The translations under genes and the position numbers were made by a program. From contig JAISTB010000008.1 of NCBI GenBank assembly GCA_031272775.1, forward strand, positions 1-34,617: a stretch of 34,617 bases of DNA, read 5' to 3'. Positions 14,702-22,658 of the stretch are shown here, piece by piece; positions within the stretch are counted from its first letter, which is position 1; every line of letters begins with the position of its first letter. The DNA comes from Fusobacteriaceae bacterium (GTDB lineage Bacteria > Fusobacteriota > Fusobacteriia > Fusobacteriales > Fusobacteriaceae). The notes under the pieces are model-generated. The model saw only the letters and a list, made by a program, of their open reading frames with translations. It had not been told where the DNA came from and did no database searches.

Positions 14702-15580
14702 ATGGGATTCTTGTTTGGCAATAAAGAGGAGCTTGAACGAAAGATCGAAGAACTGACCGGAGAAATTGCCGGGCTGAATAAGGCTGTCGCTTCCAAGAAT
14801 ACGACGATTACGACGTTGAAGGACGAAAACAACGGGCTCAAGGCCGAGATGACCCGGGAACTTGACCGGCAGGCGACATTGGGCAAGCAGATCGAGATTC
14901 TGGGCAATGAGCTCAAAGAAAAAGACGGACTCCTGGAGGCGCTCAGGGCCGAGGCCGAGGAGCTCAAGGCCAAATCCCTTTCGGGGCGGCAGATGGAGAT
15001 CGTCGAGAAAAATCTCAAAGACAACCAGCGGATTATCGCCGATTACAAGGCCGAGACGGAGCGTCTGGGCAATCGGATCAGGGGCCTCGAAAATGAGAAC
15101 CGCCGCCTGACGGAGCTTCTTTCCATTAACGGCCTTTCGGCCGGGGATCCAGACCGCAGGCGCTGTACCTACAAGATCCCGCTGGAGATTTTCTTCCCGA
15201 TCAAGGAATATCAGGAAATCATCGATAAACTGCATGAAACGGGGATTTTCTTCGTGCAAGACATCGGGGGGATCCTGGGGTCCGAAGCCATGGCCGGCGC
15301 CCGCAAGCAGCCCGAGGCCGCCAAGAAAGTGCAAAACTTTGAAAAGGGGCGCATGAGCTGGCAGGTGCGGACGACCCTCGTGAAGGGGGAGCCCATCACG
15401 ACGGTTTTCAAGAAAAAGAAAAAATTCAGCCAGTATCTGGCCGAGCAGGGGCTCGAGTTTATGGACGAGCTCGCCGACTTCGACTGGACCGCGCTGCAGA
15501 ATACCAGTTTTACGGGATCGCAGATGCGGGAGTTTCAGGAGACGGCCGAGGAGTATTTCAGGAATAATACCATAGGGTAA
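14702..15580 (+). CDS. Coiled-coil protein of unknown function
   Basis: A 292-residue soluble protein I do not recognise. Residues about 7-145 are a long charged coiled coil (KEELERKIEELTGEIAGLNK and heptads onward), with no signal peptide or membrane segment. After a short break (GDPDRRRCTYKIP) a compact globular part of about 140 residues follows, with FFVQDIGGILGSEAMAG and a lysine run KKKKKF. The start at 14702 has GAGGAGGGG upstream and its own promoter. It is separate from the polA run and convergent with the Hsp70-like gene, sharing a bidirectional terminator. Coiled coil plus small globular tail suggests a scaffold or adaptor; this is only a guess. Confidence 0.75.
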   Translation: MGFLFGNKEELERKIEELTGEIAGLNKAVASKNTTITTLKDENNGLKAEMTRELDRQATLGKQIEILGNELKEKDGLLEALRAEAEELKAKSLSGRQMEIVEKNLKDNQRIIADYKAETERLGNRIRGLENENRRLTELLSINGLSAGDPDRRRCTYKIPLEIFFPIKEYQEIIDKLHETGIFFVQDIGGILGSEAMAGARKQPEAAKKVQNFEKGRMSWQVRTTLVKGEPITTVFKKKKKFSQYLAEQGLEFMDELADFDWTALQNTSFTGSQMREFQETAEEYFRNNTIG

Positions 15581-15585
15581 ATCAA

Positions 15586-15618
15586 AAGGCCGTCGCGCGC
15601 GCGACGGCCTTGTTTTTG
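15586..15618. terminator. Bidirectional terminator between convergent genes
   Basis: A perfect 26-base palindrome (15586-15611) folds into a G/C-rich stem with AAGGCC/GGCCTT ends. A GTTTTT tract follows on the plus strand, and AAAA at its left gives T residues for the minus strand. It separates the coiled-coil gene from the Hsp70-like gene and can serve both. Confidence 0.85.
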
Positions 15619-15630
15619 CTTGTCCTCAGT

Positions 15631-18240
15631 TCAGTCCAGCCCCACCACATTGACGCGCTCTTCGGGCACGCCGTCGCGGATTTCTTCCCGGGTCGCCGTC
15701 GTATAGAGGAGCTTGTTGCCGGTATCGGGCCGGATATAGAGATAGCGGTCATTGCCGGGATCGGGGATCCGGACGCTGACCCGCTTTGTCTGCAGGATGT
15801 CCAGCAGATTGGCCTGGGCGCCGGTCACGTCGGTGTAGTAGATCTCGGCTGTGGACTCCCCGGCTTCGTAGACTTCCTCCCAGCGCAGGGCCGGGCTGCC
15901 GGGCGAAAGGATGCACTGAAACTTGTTTTTGTTGTTGTAGCCCACGTAATAGCGGAAATCGTCGGCGTTTTTGAATTCCTCCACGGGCGTTTGCGCCGCG
16001 TACTTGATCCGGCCGCCCTTCTTGGCGAGGAGCAGCCCGAAGGATACGCCGGTCTTGCAGTTGGCCCGGGAATAGTCGCGGTTGAGCTCGGCCGGGTACA
16101 GCGTATACTGAAAGACCCCCAGCCGGTTCGTCTCGGCCGTTTTCCGCCTGAAGACCTCCGTAATCACGGGATGGTTTGATCCCACGCCGCCGACGAAAAT
16201 CCGGATGTCCCGGCAGTTCGTATATGAGGCGAGTCTTGCGAACAGGGTCTCCATCGTATGGAAAAAGGCGTCGACCACATGGGTCACGGCGTTTTCGAAA
16301 ATCTCCGCCAGTTCTTCAAAATCGAGGGTCAGCGGGATGTTGCGGATCCATTGGCCCCGTTTGGTACAAAGCGTGACGTTCGCCATATCGTAGGGATAAT
16401 CGGCCCCGGCGTTGGCGGGCCTCTCCAGATACGGGCGCAGGGCGTTTTTGACGGCCTCGATGTTGTAGAGGGCGTCGGGCTGGCCCCAGCGGGCGTAGCC
16501 GAAGAAATCCCCGGGCAAAAGATCGATGTCATAGGCCCCCAGGACGTCGGGGTTTCCTTGAAGGACCGCCGCCGCCATTTCCGTGAGGACGCTCTCGGTC
16601 CCGAAACGCTTGTCTCCGTAGGCCCCGTAGTCCTCAAGGACGTAGTCGCAGTCTCTGCGGCCCGAAGGGCGCACAAAACCGAAACCGAAGTCGGCGCCGT
16701 GGGCGTCGGTCACAAAGGATCCGTAGAGGAGCGTCTTGTCATCCCGGGGGGCGAGATCCCGCTGGCTGACGGAGGCGGCGGCGAAGGCCGCGGCCCTTGA
16801 CGCGCCGTAGGACACGTTGAGCCTTTGCATGACGTCGTCATCGGAAAGGACGCCGAGAGGCAGGGATTTTTTGATGCCCCGGGTAAAGGACGCGAGGATC
16901 CGCTCCCGGATATTGCGGGCGAGCCTCGGGGTCCACGAGAGCGTGTAGTCGAGGTAAATCCCGCTGTGCATGTTGTTGAGGTAGCTGCCGAGATAATAGG
17001 CGTAGAGCTCCACATAGTCGACGCCCTCGACGCTTTTCCCCGTGAGGTCCGTAATCAAGCCGGTATCCGCGCCGTCCGCGGCCGCCAGCGCCTCCATGGA
17101 AAGGGGCGAGAGGTCGGTCAGGGACGTGCGCGGGCGTCCGGCAATGCTGTTGTAATCGGCGAGAAATTTTGTCAGGTCGCGCGCCGTCAAGGCCGAAGCG
17201 TTTTCATAGAGATAACGCTTGGAAAAGGCGTTCCGCCCGAGGACCACAGGCAGTGTGTAGTCGTTTTCGGACTGACAGGAAACGAGCGTCGACCTCGGCC
17301 CGAAATCAATCCCCACAGCCCCGCCGCTCCGGATGTCGTTGACGGGGTCGCCCGCGTAGAGTGGGCGGTCCGTCCTGATCTCGTGATACTCCTTTGTGAG
17401 CGCGCAGGGGAAGATGTCCCAGTGGCCGTAGCGCTTGTCATAGACCCGTTCCGGGGAATAGGAAATAAGCCCGAGCCGTTCCGCGTCCGCGTTTAGCAGA
17501 CGTCTGCCGAGAACATCGGCGCTTATCATAAATTTCCCGGCGATTACCGCGTCCCGGAGTTTTTTCTCGTCGCAATCGACGACGGCGCCGTCCGGGGCAA
17601 GCCGCAGCGCGTAAGTACGGAAATCCGAGAGAAGCTCCCTGTAGAGGTTCCGGCAGCTTGCCGGAAGATCCCGGGGCGTCAACCCTTCTTCGAGCCAGAT
17701 AGCCAGCATCTCACGATCAGAGACAACAGTCGCGTTCTCTCCGCGTAGCCGGTGGATCCCGATCAGGGCGCCCTCATCGCCGCCATAGGCGCTGGAAAAT
17801 GTATAGTAAAAAAGGACAAGATCTTCCGCTTGGTACGAAAGATCCGCCGAATTGTATTCGCGGAATTTCAGATAATAGTCGCCAAACTTGAAGGGATGGC
17901 TTGTGGATCTGGAAAAGGCCGCCTTCACTTCCCCCGCCGTGGGGAAATCCCAGCTGAGACCGTTTCCTTCGGCGTAAAAGGCGAGTTCTGAGGCCAGCAG
18001 GGCCTTCCGGTTTTTCCGGAAATCTTTTTTCGGAAAATCGCGAAATACCGGAAAAAGCGCTGTGACGGTCTTATCGTAGTAGACGTTCATCCCTTCGATA
18101 AAAAACCACGGCGCATGTAAAAATTCCCCCAGATCTTCCTCGAGCCGGGCGAGGAGACCCGCGTAGTATGTCCGGACATTCTCCAGATAGAGGTCTTTTG
18201 TGATATCCTCAGTCCGAAGGATTGTAGTAGATGTTTCCAT
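15631..18240 (-). CDS. Large Hsp70/actin-fold (ASKHA) ATPase-like protein, family unknown
   Basis: An 869-residue protein with ASKHA nucleotide-binding motifs in the right order: phosphate-1 GGAVGIDFGPRSTLVS (about 306-321), a phosphate-2-like TDAHGADFGFGFV (about 511-523) and an adenosine motif RIFVGGVGSNHPVITEVFRR (about 680-699), then CKTGVSFGLLL. The spacing is roughly that of an Hsp70 ATPase domain. About 300 residues precede it, of unknown fold and rich in aromatic residues, and about 130 residues follow that may be a beta-rich tail. There is no signal peptide or membrane segment. It could be a chaperone-like or cytoskeletal protein; SrfB-type ASKHA proteins are one possible relative but I cannot confirm it. 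Promoter at 18280-18308, GGAGG 4 bases before the ATG, divergent from an AlbA_2 regulator. Confidence 0.75.
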   Translation of the reverse strand: METSTTILRTEDITKDLYLENVRTYYAGLLARLEEDLGEFLHAPWFFIEGMNVYYDKTVTALFPVFRDFPKKDFRKNRKALLASELAFYAEGNGLSWDFPTAGEVKAAFSRSTSHPFKFGDYYLKFREYNSADLSYQAEDLVLFYYTFSSAYGGDEGALIGIHRLRGENATVVSDREMLAIWLEEGLTPRDLPASCRNLYRELLSDFRTYALRLAPDGAVVDCDEKKLRDAVIAGKFMISADVLGRRLLNADAERLGLISYSPERVYDKRYGHWDIFPCALTKEYHEIRTDRPLYAGDPVNDIRSGGAVGIDFGPRSTLVSCQSENDYTLPVVLGRNAFSKRYLYENASALTARDLTKFLADYNSIAGRPRTSLTDLSPLSMEALAAADGADTGLITDLTGKSVEGVDYVELYAYYLGSYLNNMHSGIYLDYTLSWTPRLARNIRERILASFTRGIKKSLPLGVLSDDDVMQRLNVSYGASRAAAFAAASVSQRDLAPRDDKTLLYGSFVTDAHGADFGFGFVRPSGRRDCDYVLEDYGAYGDKRFGTESVLTEMAAAVLQGNPDVLGAYDIDLLPGDFFGYARWGQPDALYNIEAVKNALRPYLERPANAGADYPYDMANVTLCTKRGQWIRNIPLTLDFEELAEIFENAVTHVVDAFFHTMETLFARLASYTNCRDIRIFVGGVGSNHPVITEVFRRKTAETNRLGVFQYTLYPAELNRDYSRANCKTGVSFGLLLAKKGGRIKYAAQTPVEEFKNADDFRYYVGYNNKNKFQCILSPGSPALRWEEVYEAGESTAEIYYTDVTGAQANLLDILQTKRVSVRIPDPGNDRYLYIRPDTGNKLLYTTATREEIRDGVPEERVNVVGLD

Positions 18241-18279
18241 TTGGCCTCCGATATCGCTTTACGACTTGTTTCTGATTTT

Positions 18280-18308
18280 ATTATAGACGTTTTTGCCCGG
18301 AAAATCAA
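18280..18308 (-). promoter_or_regulatory. Promoter of the Hsp70-like gene
   Basis: Minus-strand TTGATT (18303-18308), 17 bases, TATAAT (18280-18285). It faces away from the 18430-18458 promoter, and the TCTGA array lies between the two. Confidence 0.75.
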
Positions 18309-18345
18309 GAGAAAGTTTTGAAACTCTCGTCATATTTCGGAAGTT

Positions 18346-18409
18346 TCTGATTTTTTCTGACATATCTGAAGAAATTCTCCCTATTCTCTGACAATTCTGA
18401 CTTTTCTGA
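18346..18409. repeat. Array of six TCTGA boxes between divergent promoters
   Basis: TCTGA occurs at 18346, 18356, 18365, 18387, 18396 and 18405, all in the same orientation, with steps of 10, 9, 22, 9 and 9 bases. That is two groups of three at near-helical spacing. The flanks often extend the box to TTTCTGACA. The array ends 20 bases before the -35 of the AlbA_2 gene and starts 37 bases from the -35 of the Hsp70-like gene, so it is placed like a shared operator. Confidence 0.6.
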
Positions 18410-18429
18410 CAAAACTCTCCCGACTTTCC

Positions 18430-18458
18430 TTGACGACTCAGGCGAAACGTGGTATACT
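18430..18458 (+). promoter_or_regulatory. Promoter of the AlbA_2 regulator gene
   Basis: TTGACG (18430-18435), 17 bases, TATACT (18453-18458) with TGG before the -10 (extended). It lies 32 bases before the ATG at 18491. Confidence 0.8.
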
Positions 18459-18490
18459 ATAAGAAAATATTCTGAAAAGGGAGGTTTGAC

Positions 18491-19798
18491 ATGCTCGAGA
18501 ACACGACGTCCGAATTCAAACGCGAGTACAACGACAAAGCGAAAAATACCATGCTTGCCTTTCTGAACACAGACGGCGGAACGCTGTATATCGGCCTGGA
18601 TGACGACGGTTCCGTATACGGCGTTGACGGCGACGTTGACCTGGAGGCCCGCCGGATCGCCTCCGGCTTCAGAGATTCGGTCACGCCCGATCCTTCGGGT
18701 TGGTTCTCGGTCGAGCCTGAATATCGGGACGGAAAAACGATCATTGTCGTGAAGATCAAACGGGGCGCGTCTGCGCCCTATTGCTATACAGCCGCCGGAT
18801 TGACGCCTCAGGGCGTCTACGTCCGGATCGGGAGCAATACGGTCAGGGCGACTTATGAACATATCCGTCAAATGATCAAGGATAACGGGGCGGGCCAGTT
18901 TATTTCCGAATTATCCATAGAGCAAAACCTCATATTTACCGAGGCGGAAAGAATTTTCGCGGAGAAAGAGGTCAAATTCGGCCCCGCGCAAAAAAGATCC
19001 CTCGGGTTGATCAATCCCGACGGACGTTACACCAATCTGGCTTTGATTCTGTCCGACCAATGTCCCTATACCACCAAAGTCGCCATATTTGAAGGGGCGA
19101 ACAAAGCCAAGTTCAAAGACCGGAAAGAGTTTACGGGTTCTCTGTTCAAGCAAAATGAAGACGTAAACGCCTATCTTAACGTATTTAACCGGATTCGCGG
19201 GACCTTTGAGGGCATCTACCGGATCGATCACCCGGATTATCCGGAAATCGCTATTCGCGAGGCTTTTGTGAACGCCTTGATCCACCGGGATTATTCGATT
19301 GAGGGCAGTATTTTGGTCAGCATGTTTGATGACCGGCTGGAATTTATGTCCCTCGGCGGGATCATGCCCGGTGTGACCCATGAACTGATGCGCCTTGGGG
19401 TCTCTGTGACCAGGAACGAAAAACTGGCGCGCATCTTTTACCGGCTGAATGTCATCGAGGCTTACGGAACTGGAATACCGCGCATATATGAGGCCTATGA
19501 GGCCTGTGAAATCCAACCCGAAATTCCCGTCGTTGACGGCGGTTTTCTGATCCGGCTCCCCAACAGGAACTTTTCCGGTGAAAAGAGGGAAAATTCCGGA
19601 GAACTCCCGGAAGGGAGCAATGAGAAAAAAATCGTGGACGGGTTCAAAAATGAGCGCTTTTCTAAAGAAAATGCCGCGGAATTCCTCGGAATTAGCCCCA
19701 GCGGGGCTTACAAGCTGCTTCAACGAATGACAAAATCGGGGATTCTGGCCGCGACAAAAGACAGGAACCGCTGGGTGTATCAGGTGAGGGCGGTATAA
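18491..19798 (+). CDS. AlbA_2 (Schlafen-like) domain protein with ATPase-like domain and C-terminal HTH
   Basis: A 435-residue cytoplasmic protein of the widespread putative transcriptional regulator group. The N-terminal AlbA_2 domain (about 5-125) has TTSEFKREYNDKAK and FLNTDGGTLYIGLDDDG. The middle HATPase_c_4 part (about 255-345) has IREAFVNALIHRDYS and FDDRLEFMSLGGIMPG, then EAYGTGIPRI. The C-terminal winged helix (about 378-432) includes FSKENAAEFLGISPSGAYKL. GGGAGG lies upstream of the ATG. It is divergent from the Hsp70-like gene and 30 bases ahead of nfnAB. The TCTGA array next to its promoter makes autoregulation and control of the divergent gene plausible, but this is not shown by sequence. 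Some members of this group are linked to defence or mobile DNA. Confidence 0.85.
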   Translation: MLENTTSEFKREYNDKAKNTMLAFLNTDGGTLYIGLDDDGSVYGVDGDVDLEARRIASGFRDSVTPDPSGWFSVEPEYRDGKTIIVVKIKRGASAPYCYTAAGLTPQGVYVRIGSNTVRATYEHIRQMIKDNGAGQFISELSIEQNLIFTEAERIFAEKEVKFGPAQKRSLGLINPDGRYTNLALILSDQCPYTTKVAIFEGANKAKFKDRKEFTGSLFKQNEDVNAYLNVFNRIRGTFEGIYRIDHPDYPEIAIREAFVNALIHRDYSIEGSILVSMFDDRLEFMSLGGIMPGVTHELMRLGVSVTRNEKLARIFYRLNVIEAYGTGIPRIYEAYEACEIQPEIPVVDGGFLIRLPNRNFSGEKRENSGELPEGSNEKKIVDGFKNERFSKENAAEFLGISPSGAYKLLQRMTKSGILAATKDRNRWVYQVRAV

Positions 19799-19828
19799 TA
19801 CCATTGAATAAATAATCAGGAGGAAGAA

Positions 19829-22120
19829 ATGCACATTATTCGGAAGAAGAAAATCCTTACGGAAAACATCATCTATATGGATGTGGAAGCGCCGGACCTC
19901 GCGAAGGCCGCCCAGCCGGGCCAGTTTTTGATCGTGAAGGCCGGAGAGGAGGGCGAGCGGGTGCCGCTGACGATCTGCGACTACGACCGGAAAGCGGGGA
20001 CCGTGGCCATCGTCTTTCAGGTTGTGGGCCCCAGCACACAGAAAATGGCCGCTTTGAATGAAGGCGACGCCTTTGCCGACGTCGTGGGCCCCTTGGGCAG
20101 GCCATCGGACTTTTTAACCAAGCCCCTGGAAGAGCTGCGGCAAGAGCGCTTTCTCTTTATCGCGGGGGGCGTGGGGACAGCCCCGGTCTATCCCCAGGTC
20201 AAATGGTTCAAGGCCAGGGGTCTCGCGGCCGACGTGATCATCGGCACGAAAAACAAAAATACTCTGATTCTGTGGGATGAAATGAAGGCCGTGGCCGACA
20301 CGGTCTTTCTCTGTACCGACGACGGCTCGGCGGGGATGCACGGCCTTGTGACCGACATGCTGAAAAAACTCGTCGCCGAGGACAAGAGACGCTATGACGA
20401 AGTCGTCGCCATCGGTCCCATGATCATGATGAAATTCGCGACGCTGACCGCCAGGGAACTGGGTCTTCCGATCACGGTCTCCCTCAATCCCCTGATGGTT
20501 GACGGGACCGGCATGTGCGGCGCTTGCAGACTGACCATCGGCGGCCGCGTCAAATTCGCCTGCGTCGACGGGCCTGAATTTGACGGCTACGCCGTTGATT
20601 TTGACGAAGCCATGAAGCGGCAGAACATGTTCAAGACCGCGGAAGGCCGGAACATGCTGAAAGCGGCCGATTGCGGGCTCAGCCACAGTCCCGCCTGCCC
20701 CGCGGAGCCCGTGGAAAATCCCGTATTCCCCAAGGGGAAGCGGGTCCCTGTCCGGGAACAGGCGCCCGATGTCCGCAACAAGAATTTTGACGAAGTCTCC
20801 TACGGCTACAATCTCGAAGAAGCCAGGGCCGAAGCCGCCCGCTGCTTGCAGTGCAAAAATCCTCTCTGCGTCCAGGGCTGCCCCGTAGCCATCGACATTC
20901 CGGGCTTTATCCGGGAGATCAAGGCCGGAAATCCCGCGGCCGCAGGGGCCGTTTTGCTCCGGTACTCCAATATCCCCGCCATCTGCTCCCGGGTGTGCCC
21001 CCAGGAGACCCAGTGCGAGGAACGCTGCGTCGTGGGCATCAAGGGAGAACCCGTCTCCATCGGGAAACTGGAGCGCTTCGCGGGCGATTACCTGCTGGAA
21101 CACGGGGCCGACTACGTGCGGGAGCCCGCCAAAGGGCAATCGGTCGCCGTCATCGGCTCGGGGCCCGCGGGACTCACCTGCGCCGGGGATCTGGCGAAGC
21201 TCGGCTATGACGTCACGATCTTCGAGGGCCTCCATAAGACCGGAGGCGTTCTCTCCTACGGCATTCCGGAGTTTCGTCTGCCGAAAAACCGCGTCGTGCA
21301 GGTCGAAATCAAAAACCTTGAAAAATTGGGCGTGCGCTTTGTGACCAATACGGTCATCGGAAAGACGCTGCCCTTGGATGATTTATTCCAAGAAAAGGGC
21401 TTTTCAGCGGTCTTTATCGGCACGGGGGCGGGCCTCCCGAAATTCATGGGCATCCCGGGAGAGACTCTGAACGGCGTCATATCGGCCAACGAATTCCTGA
21501 CCCGGGTCAATCTCATGAAGGCCAACGAAGCGGCCTATGATACGCCGGTGGTCCTGGGGAAACGGGTCGCCGTCGTAGGCGGCGGGAACGTCGCCATGGA
21601 CGCCGCCCGGACCGCCAAACGTCTCGGGGCGGAGGTCGAGGTCCTGTACCGCCGGAGCGAAAAGGAGCTTCCCGCGAGGCTCGAGGAGATCCAGCACGCC
21701 AAAGAAGAAGGCGTCAATTTTCAATTCCTCGTGTCGCCCGTGGCGCTTACGGGAGACGCCGACAACTGGCTCACGGAAGTAAAGCTCATCCGTATGTCCC
21801 TGGGCGAACCCGACGAGAGCGGCCGGGCAAAGTTTACGGAGATCCCCGGCAGCGAGTTTACGCTTCCCATGGATACCGTGATCATGTCCCTGGGCACGTC
21901 CCCCAATCCCCTGATTGCCGCCACCACCGAGGGCCTCAGGACAGACCGCTGGAATTGTATCGAGGCCGACGGGGCCACGGGCCAGACGTCCCGGGAGGGC
22001 GTTTTCGCCGGCGGAGACGCCGTCACGGGAGCGGCTACGGTGATTCTTGCCATGGAGGCGGGGAAAAAGGCCGCCGCGGCCATAGACCGATATCTCACGG
22101 AAAAACGGCGGCGCGGCTGA
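19829..22120 (+). CDS. nfnAB: Fused NfnA-NfnB: NADH-dependent reduced ferredoxin:NADP+ oxidoreductase
   Basis: A 763-residue flavoprotein joining two subunits that are separate in many anaerobes. Residues 1 to about 285 are the ferredoxin-NADP reductase-like NfnA, with PGQFLIVKAGEEGERVPLTI for FAD, FIAGGVGTAPVYPQVKWF for NAD, and a [2Fe-2S] motif with Cys230, Cys233 and Cys245. From about 300 on it is NfnB (glutamate synthase small-subunit type). That part has two [4Fe-4S] cysteine groups (RCLQCKNPLCVQGCP and CSRVCPQETQCEERC), FAD motif VAVIGSGPAGLTCAGDLAKL, NADP motif VAVVGGGNVAMDAARTAKRL and GVFAGGDAVTGAATVILAM. NfnAB links NADH, NADPH and ferredoxin by electron bifurcation. No GltB-like large subunit is near, which favours Nfn over glutamate synthase. 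GGAGG precedes the ATG. A TATAAT overlaps the upstream stop (19794-19799) without a clear -35. Confidence 0.9.
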   Translation: MHIIRKKKILTENIIYMDVEAPDLAKAAQPGQFLIVKAGEEGERVPLTICDYDRKAGTVAIVFQVVGPSTQKMAALNEGDAFADVVGPLGRPSDFLTKPLEELRQERFLFIAGGVGTAPVYPQVKWFKARGLAADVIIGTKNKNTLILWDEMKAVADTVFLCTDDGSAGMHGLVTDMLKKLVAEDKRRYDEVVAIGPMIMMKFATLTARELGLPITVSLNPLMVDGTGMCGACRLTIGGRVKFACVDGPEFDGYAVDFDEAMKRQNMFKTAEGRNMLKAADCGLSHSPACPAEPVENPVFPKGKRVPVREQAPDVRNKNFDEVSYGYNLEEARAEAARCLQCKNPLCVQGCPVAIDIPGFIREIKAGNPAAAGAVLLRYSNIPAICSRVCPQETQCEERCVVGIKGEPVSIGKLERFAGDYLLEHGADYVREPAKGQSVAVIGSGPAGLTCAGDLAKLGYDVTIFEGLHKTGGVLSYGIPEFRLPKNRVVQVEIKNLEKLGVRFVTNTVIGKTLPLDDLFQEKGFSAVFIGTGAGLPKFMGIPGETLNGVISANEFLTRVNLMKANEAAYDTPVVLGKRVAVVGGGNVAMDAARTAKRLGAEVEVLYRRSEKELPARLEEIQHAKEEGVNFQFLVSPVALTGDADNWLTEVKLIRMSLGEPDESGRAKFTEIPGSEFTLPMDTVIMSLGTSPNPLIAATTEGLRTDRWNCIEADGATGQTSREGVFAGGDAVTGAATVILAMEAGKKAAAAIDRYLTEKRRRG

Positions 22121-22150
22121 GGGCAAGCCCACTTTCCCCCGCCCAACAAA

Positions 22151-22187
22151 AAAACCCGGACAGGTCCACGGGCCTGCCACGGGTTTT
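22151..22187. terminator. Bidirectional terminator after nfnAB
   Basis: The outer stem AAAACCCG (22151-22158) pairs with CGGGTTTT (22180-22187), and an inner CAGG/CCTG extends it. T residues follow on the plus strand, and a run of A at the left gives T for the minus strand. It separates nfnAB from the convergent small gene. Confidence 0.85.
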
Positions 22188-22223
22188 ATTTTCCGGGTAA
22201 AAATCAGATAAGAATACTCAAAG

Positions 22224-22472
22224 TTAGAATTTTTCAGCGATAAAGTTCGTAAAGCGCCAGAGGCTTTCCGTGTCCTTGACGGATTGGCCCGCCAGGAAGC
22301 CCAGCTGTTTCCATTCGTCCGTCGAAAGCTCCAGTTCCTTGTTGTCGGCGGCGTCGTCGACAATCGTAAAGAAATTGGAGAGCGTCATCTTGAGCTCTTC
22401 GTCAAGGCGCTGCCTTTGGCGCAAATTATCATAAATCCGGACGATTTCCTTACCCAAATCCTGTTTCTTCAT
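22224..22472 (-). CDS. Small protein of unknown function (82 residues)
   Basis: An 82-residue, charged and mostly helical cytoplasmic protein, with no signal peptide, cysteines or known motif that I recognise. Mid-protein it reads ELKMTLSNFFTIVDDAADNK, and it ends in an aromatic WRFTNFIAEKF. I chose the ATG at 22472 because GGGGGAG lies 6 to 7 bases upstream; a GTG two codons earlier sits too close to that site. It has its own promoter (22531-22559) and a leader with palindromes (22491-22525). The gene is convergent with nfnAB. Confidence 0.75.
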   Translation of the reverse strand: MKKQDLGKEIVRIYDNLRQRQRLDEELKMTLSNFFTIVDDAADNKELELSTDEWKQLGFLAGQSVKDTESLWRFTNFIAEKF

Positions 22473-22490
22473 GTACACTCCCCCTTATCA

Positions 22491-22525
22491 AGTAAATTGC
22501 AATTTGTAACCGTTACAAGTTTACT
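22491..22525. promoter_or_regulatory. Nested palindromes in the leader of the small gene
   Basis: TTGTAAC-C-GTTACAA (22504-22518) is a perfect 7-1-7 inverted repeat. AAATTGCAATTT (22494-22505) is a perfect 12-base palindrome next to it, and AGTAAA/TTTACT (22491-22496 and 22520-22525) bracket both. They lie just downstream of the -10, where a repressor would block transcription or an RNA hairpin would form. Confidence 0.5.
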
Positions 22526-22530
22526 GTTCT

Positions 22531-22559
22531 ATTGTACTCCATTCAAGCAAAAAAATCAA
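22531..22559 (-). promoter_or_regulatory. Promoter of the small unknown gene
   Basis: Minus-strand TTGATT (22554-22559), 17 bases, TACAAT (22531-22536). The promoter separates this gene from the pheA gene upstream on the same strand. Confidence 0.72.
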
Positions 22560-22658
22560 CACTTTTTTGAATATGACCCCTCCGCTGTGCAATATTCGTA
22601 AGAATTTTACCGGAATCCGGACATAGCGGGGTATTTTTGACGCCGGATTTTTCACGCC

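Noticed and set aside
22614-22649. Inverted repeat AATCCGG/CCGGATT downstream of pheA as terminator
   Set aside because: The loop is over 20 bases and no T tract follows on the minus strand; T residues are on the plus side, where no gene ends.
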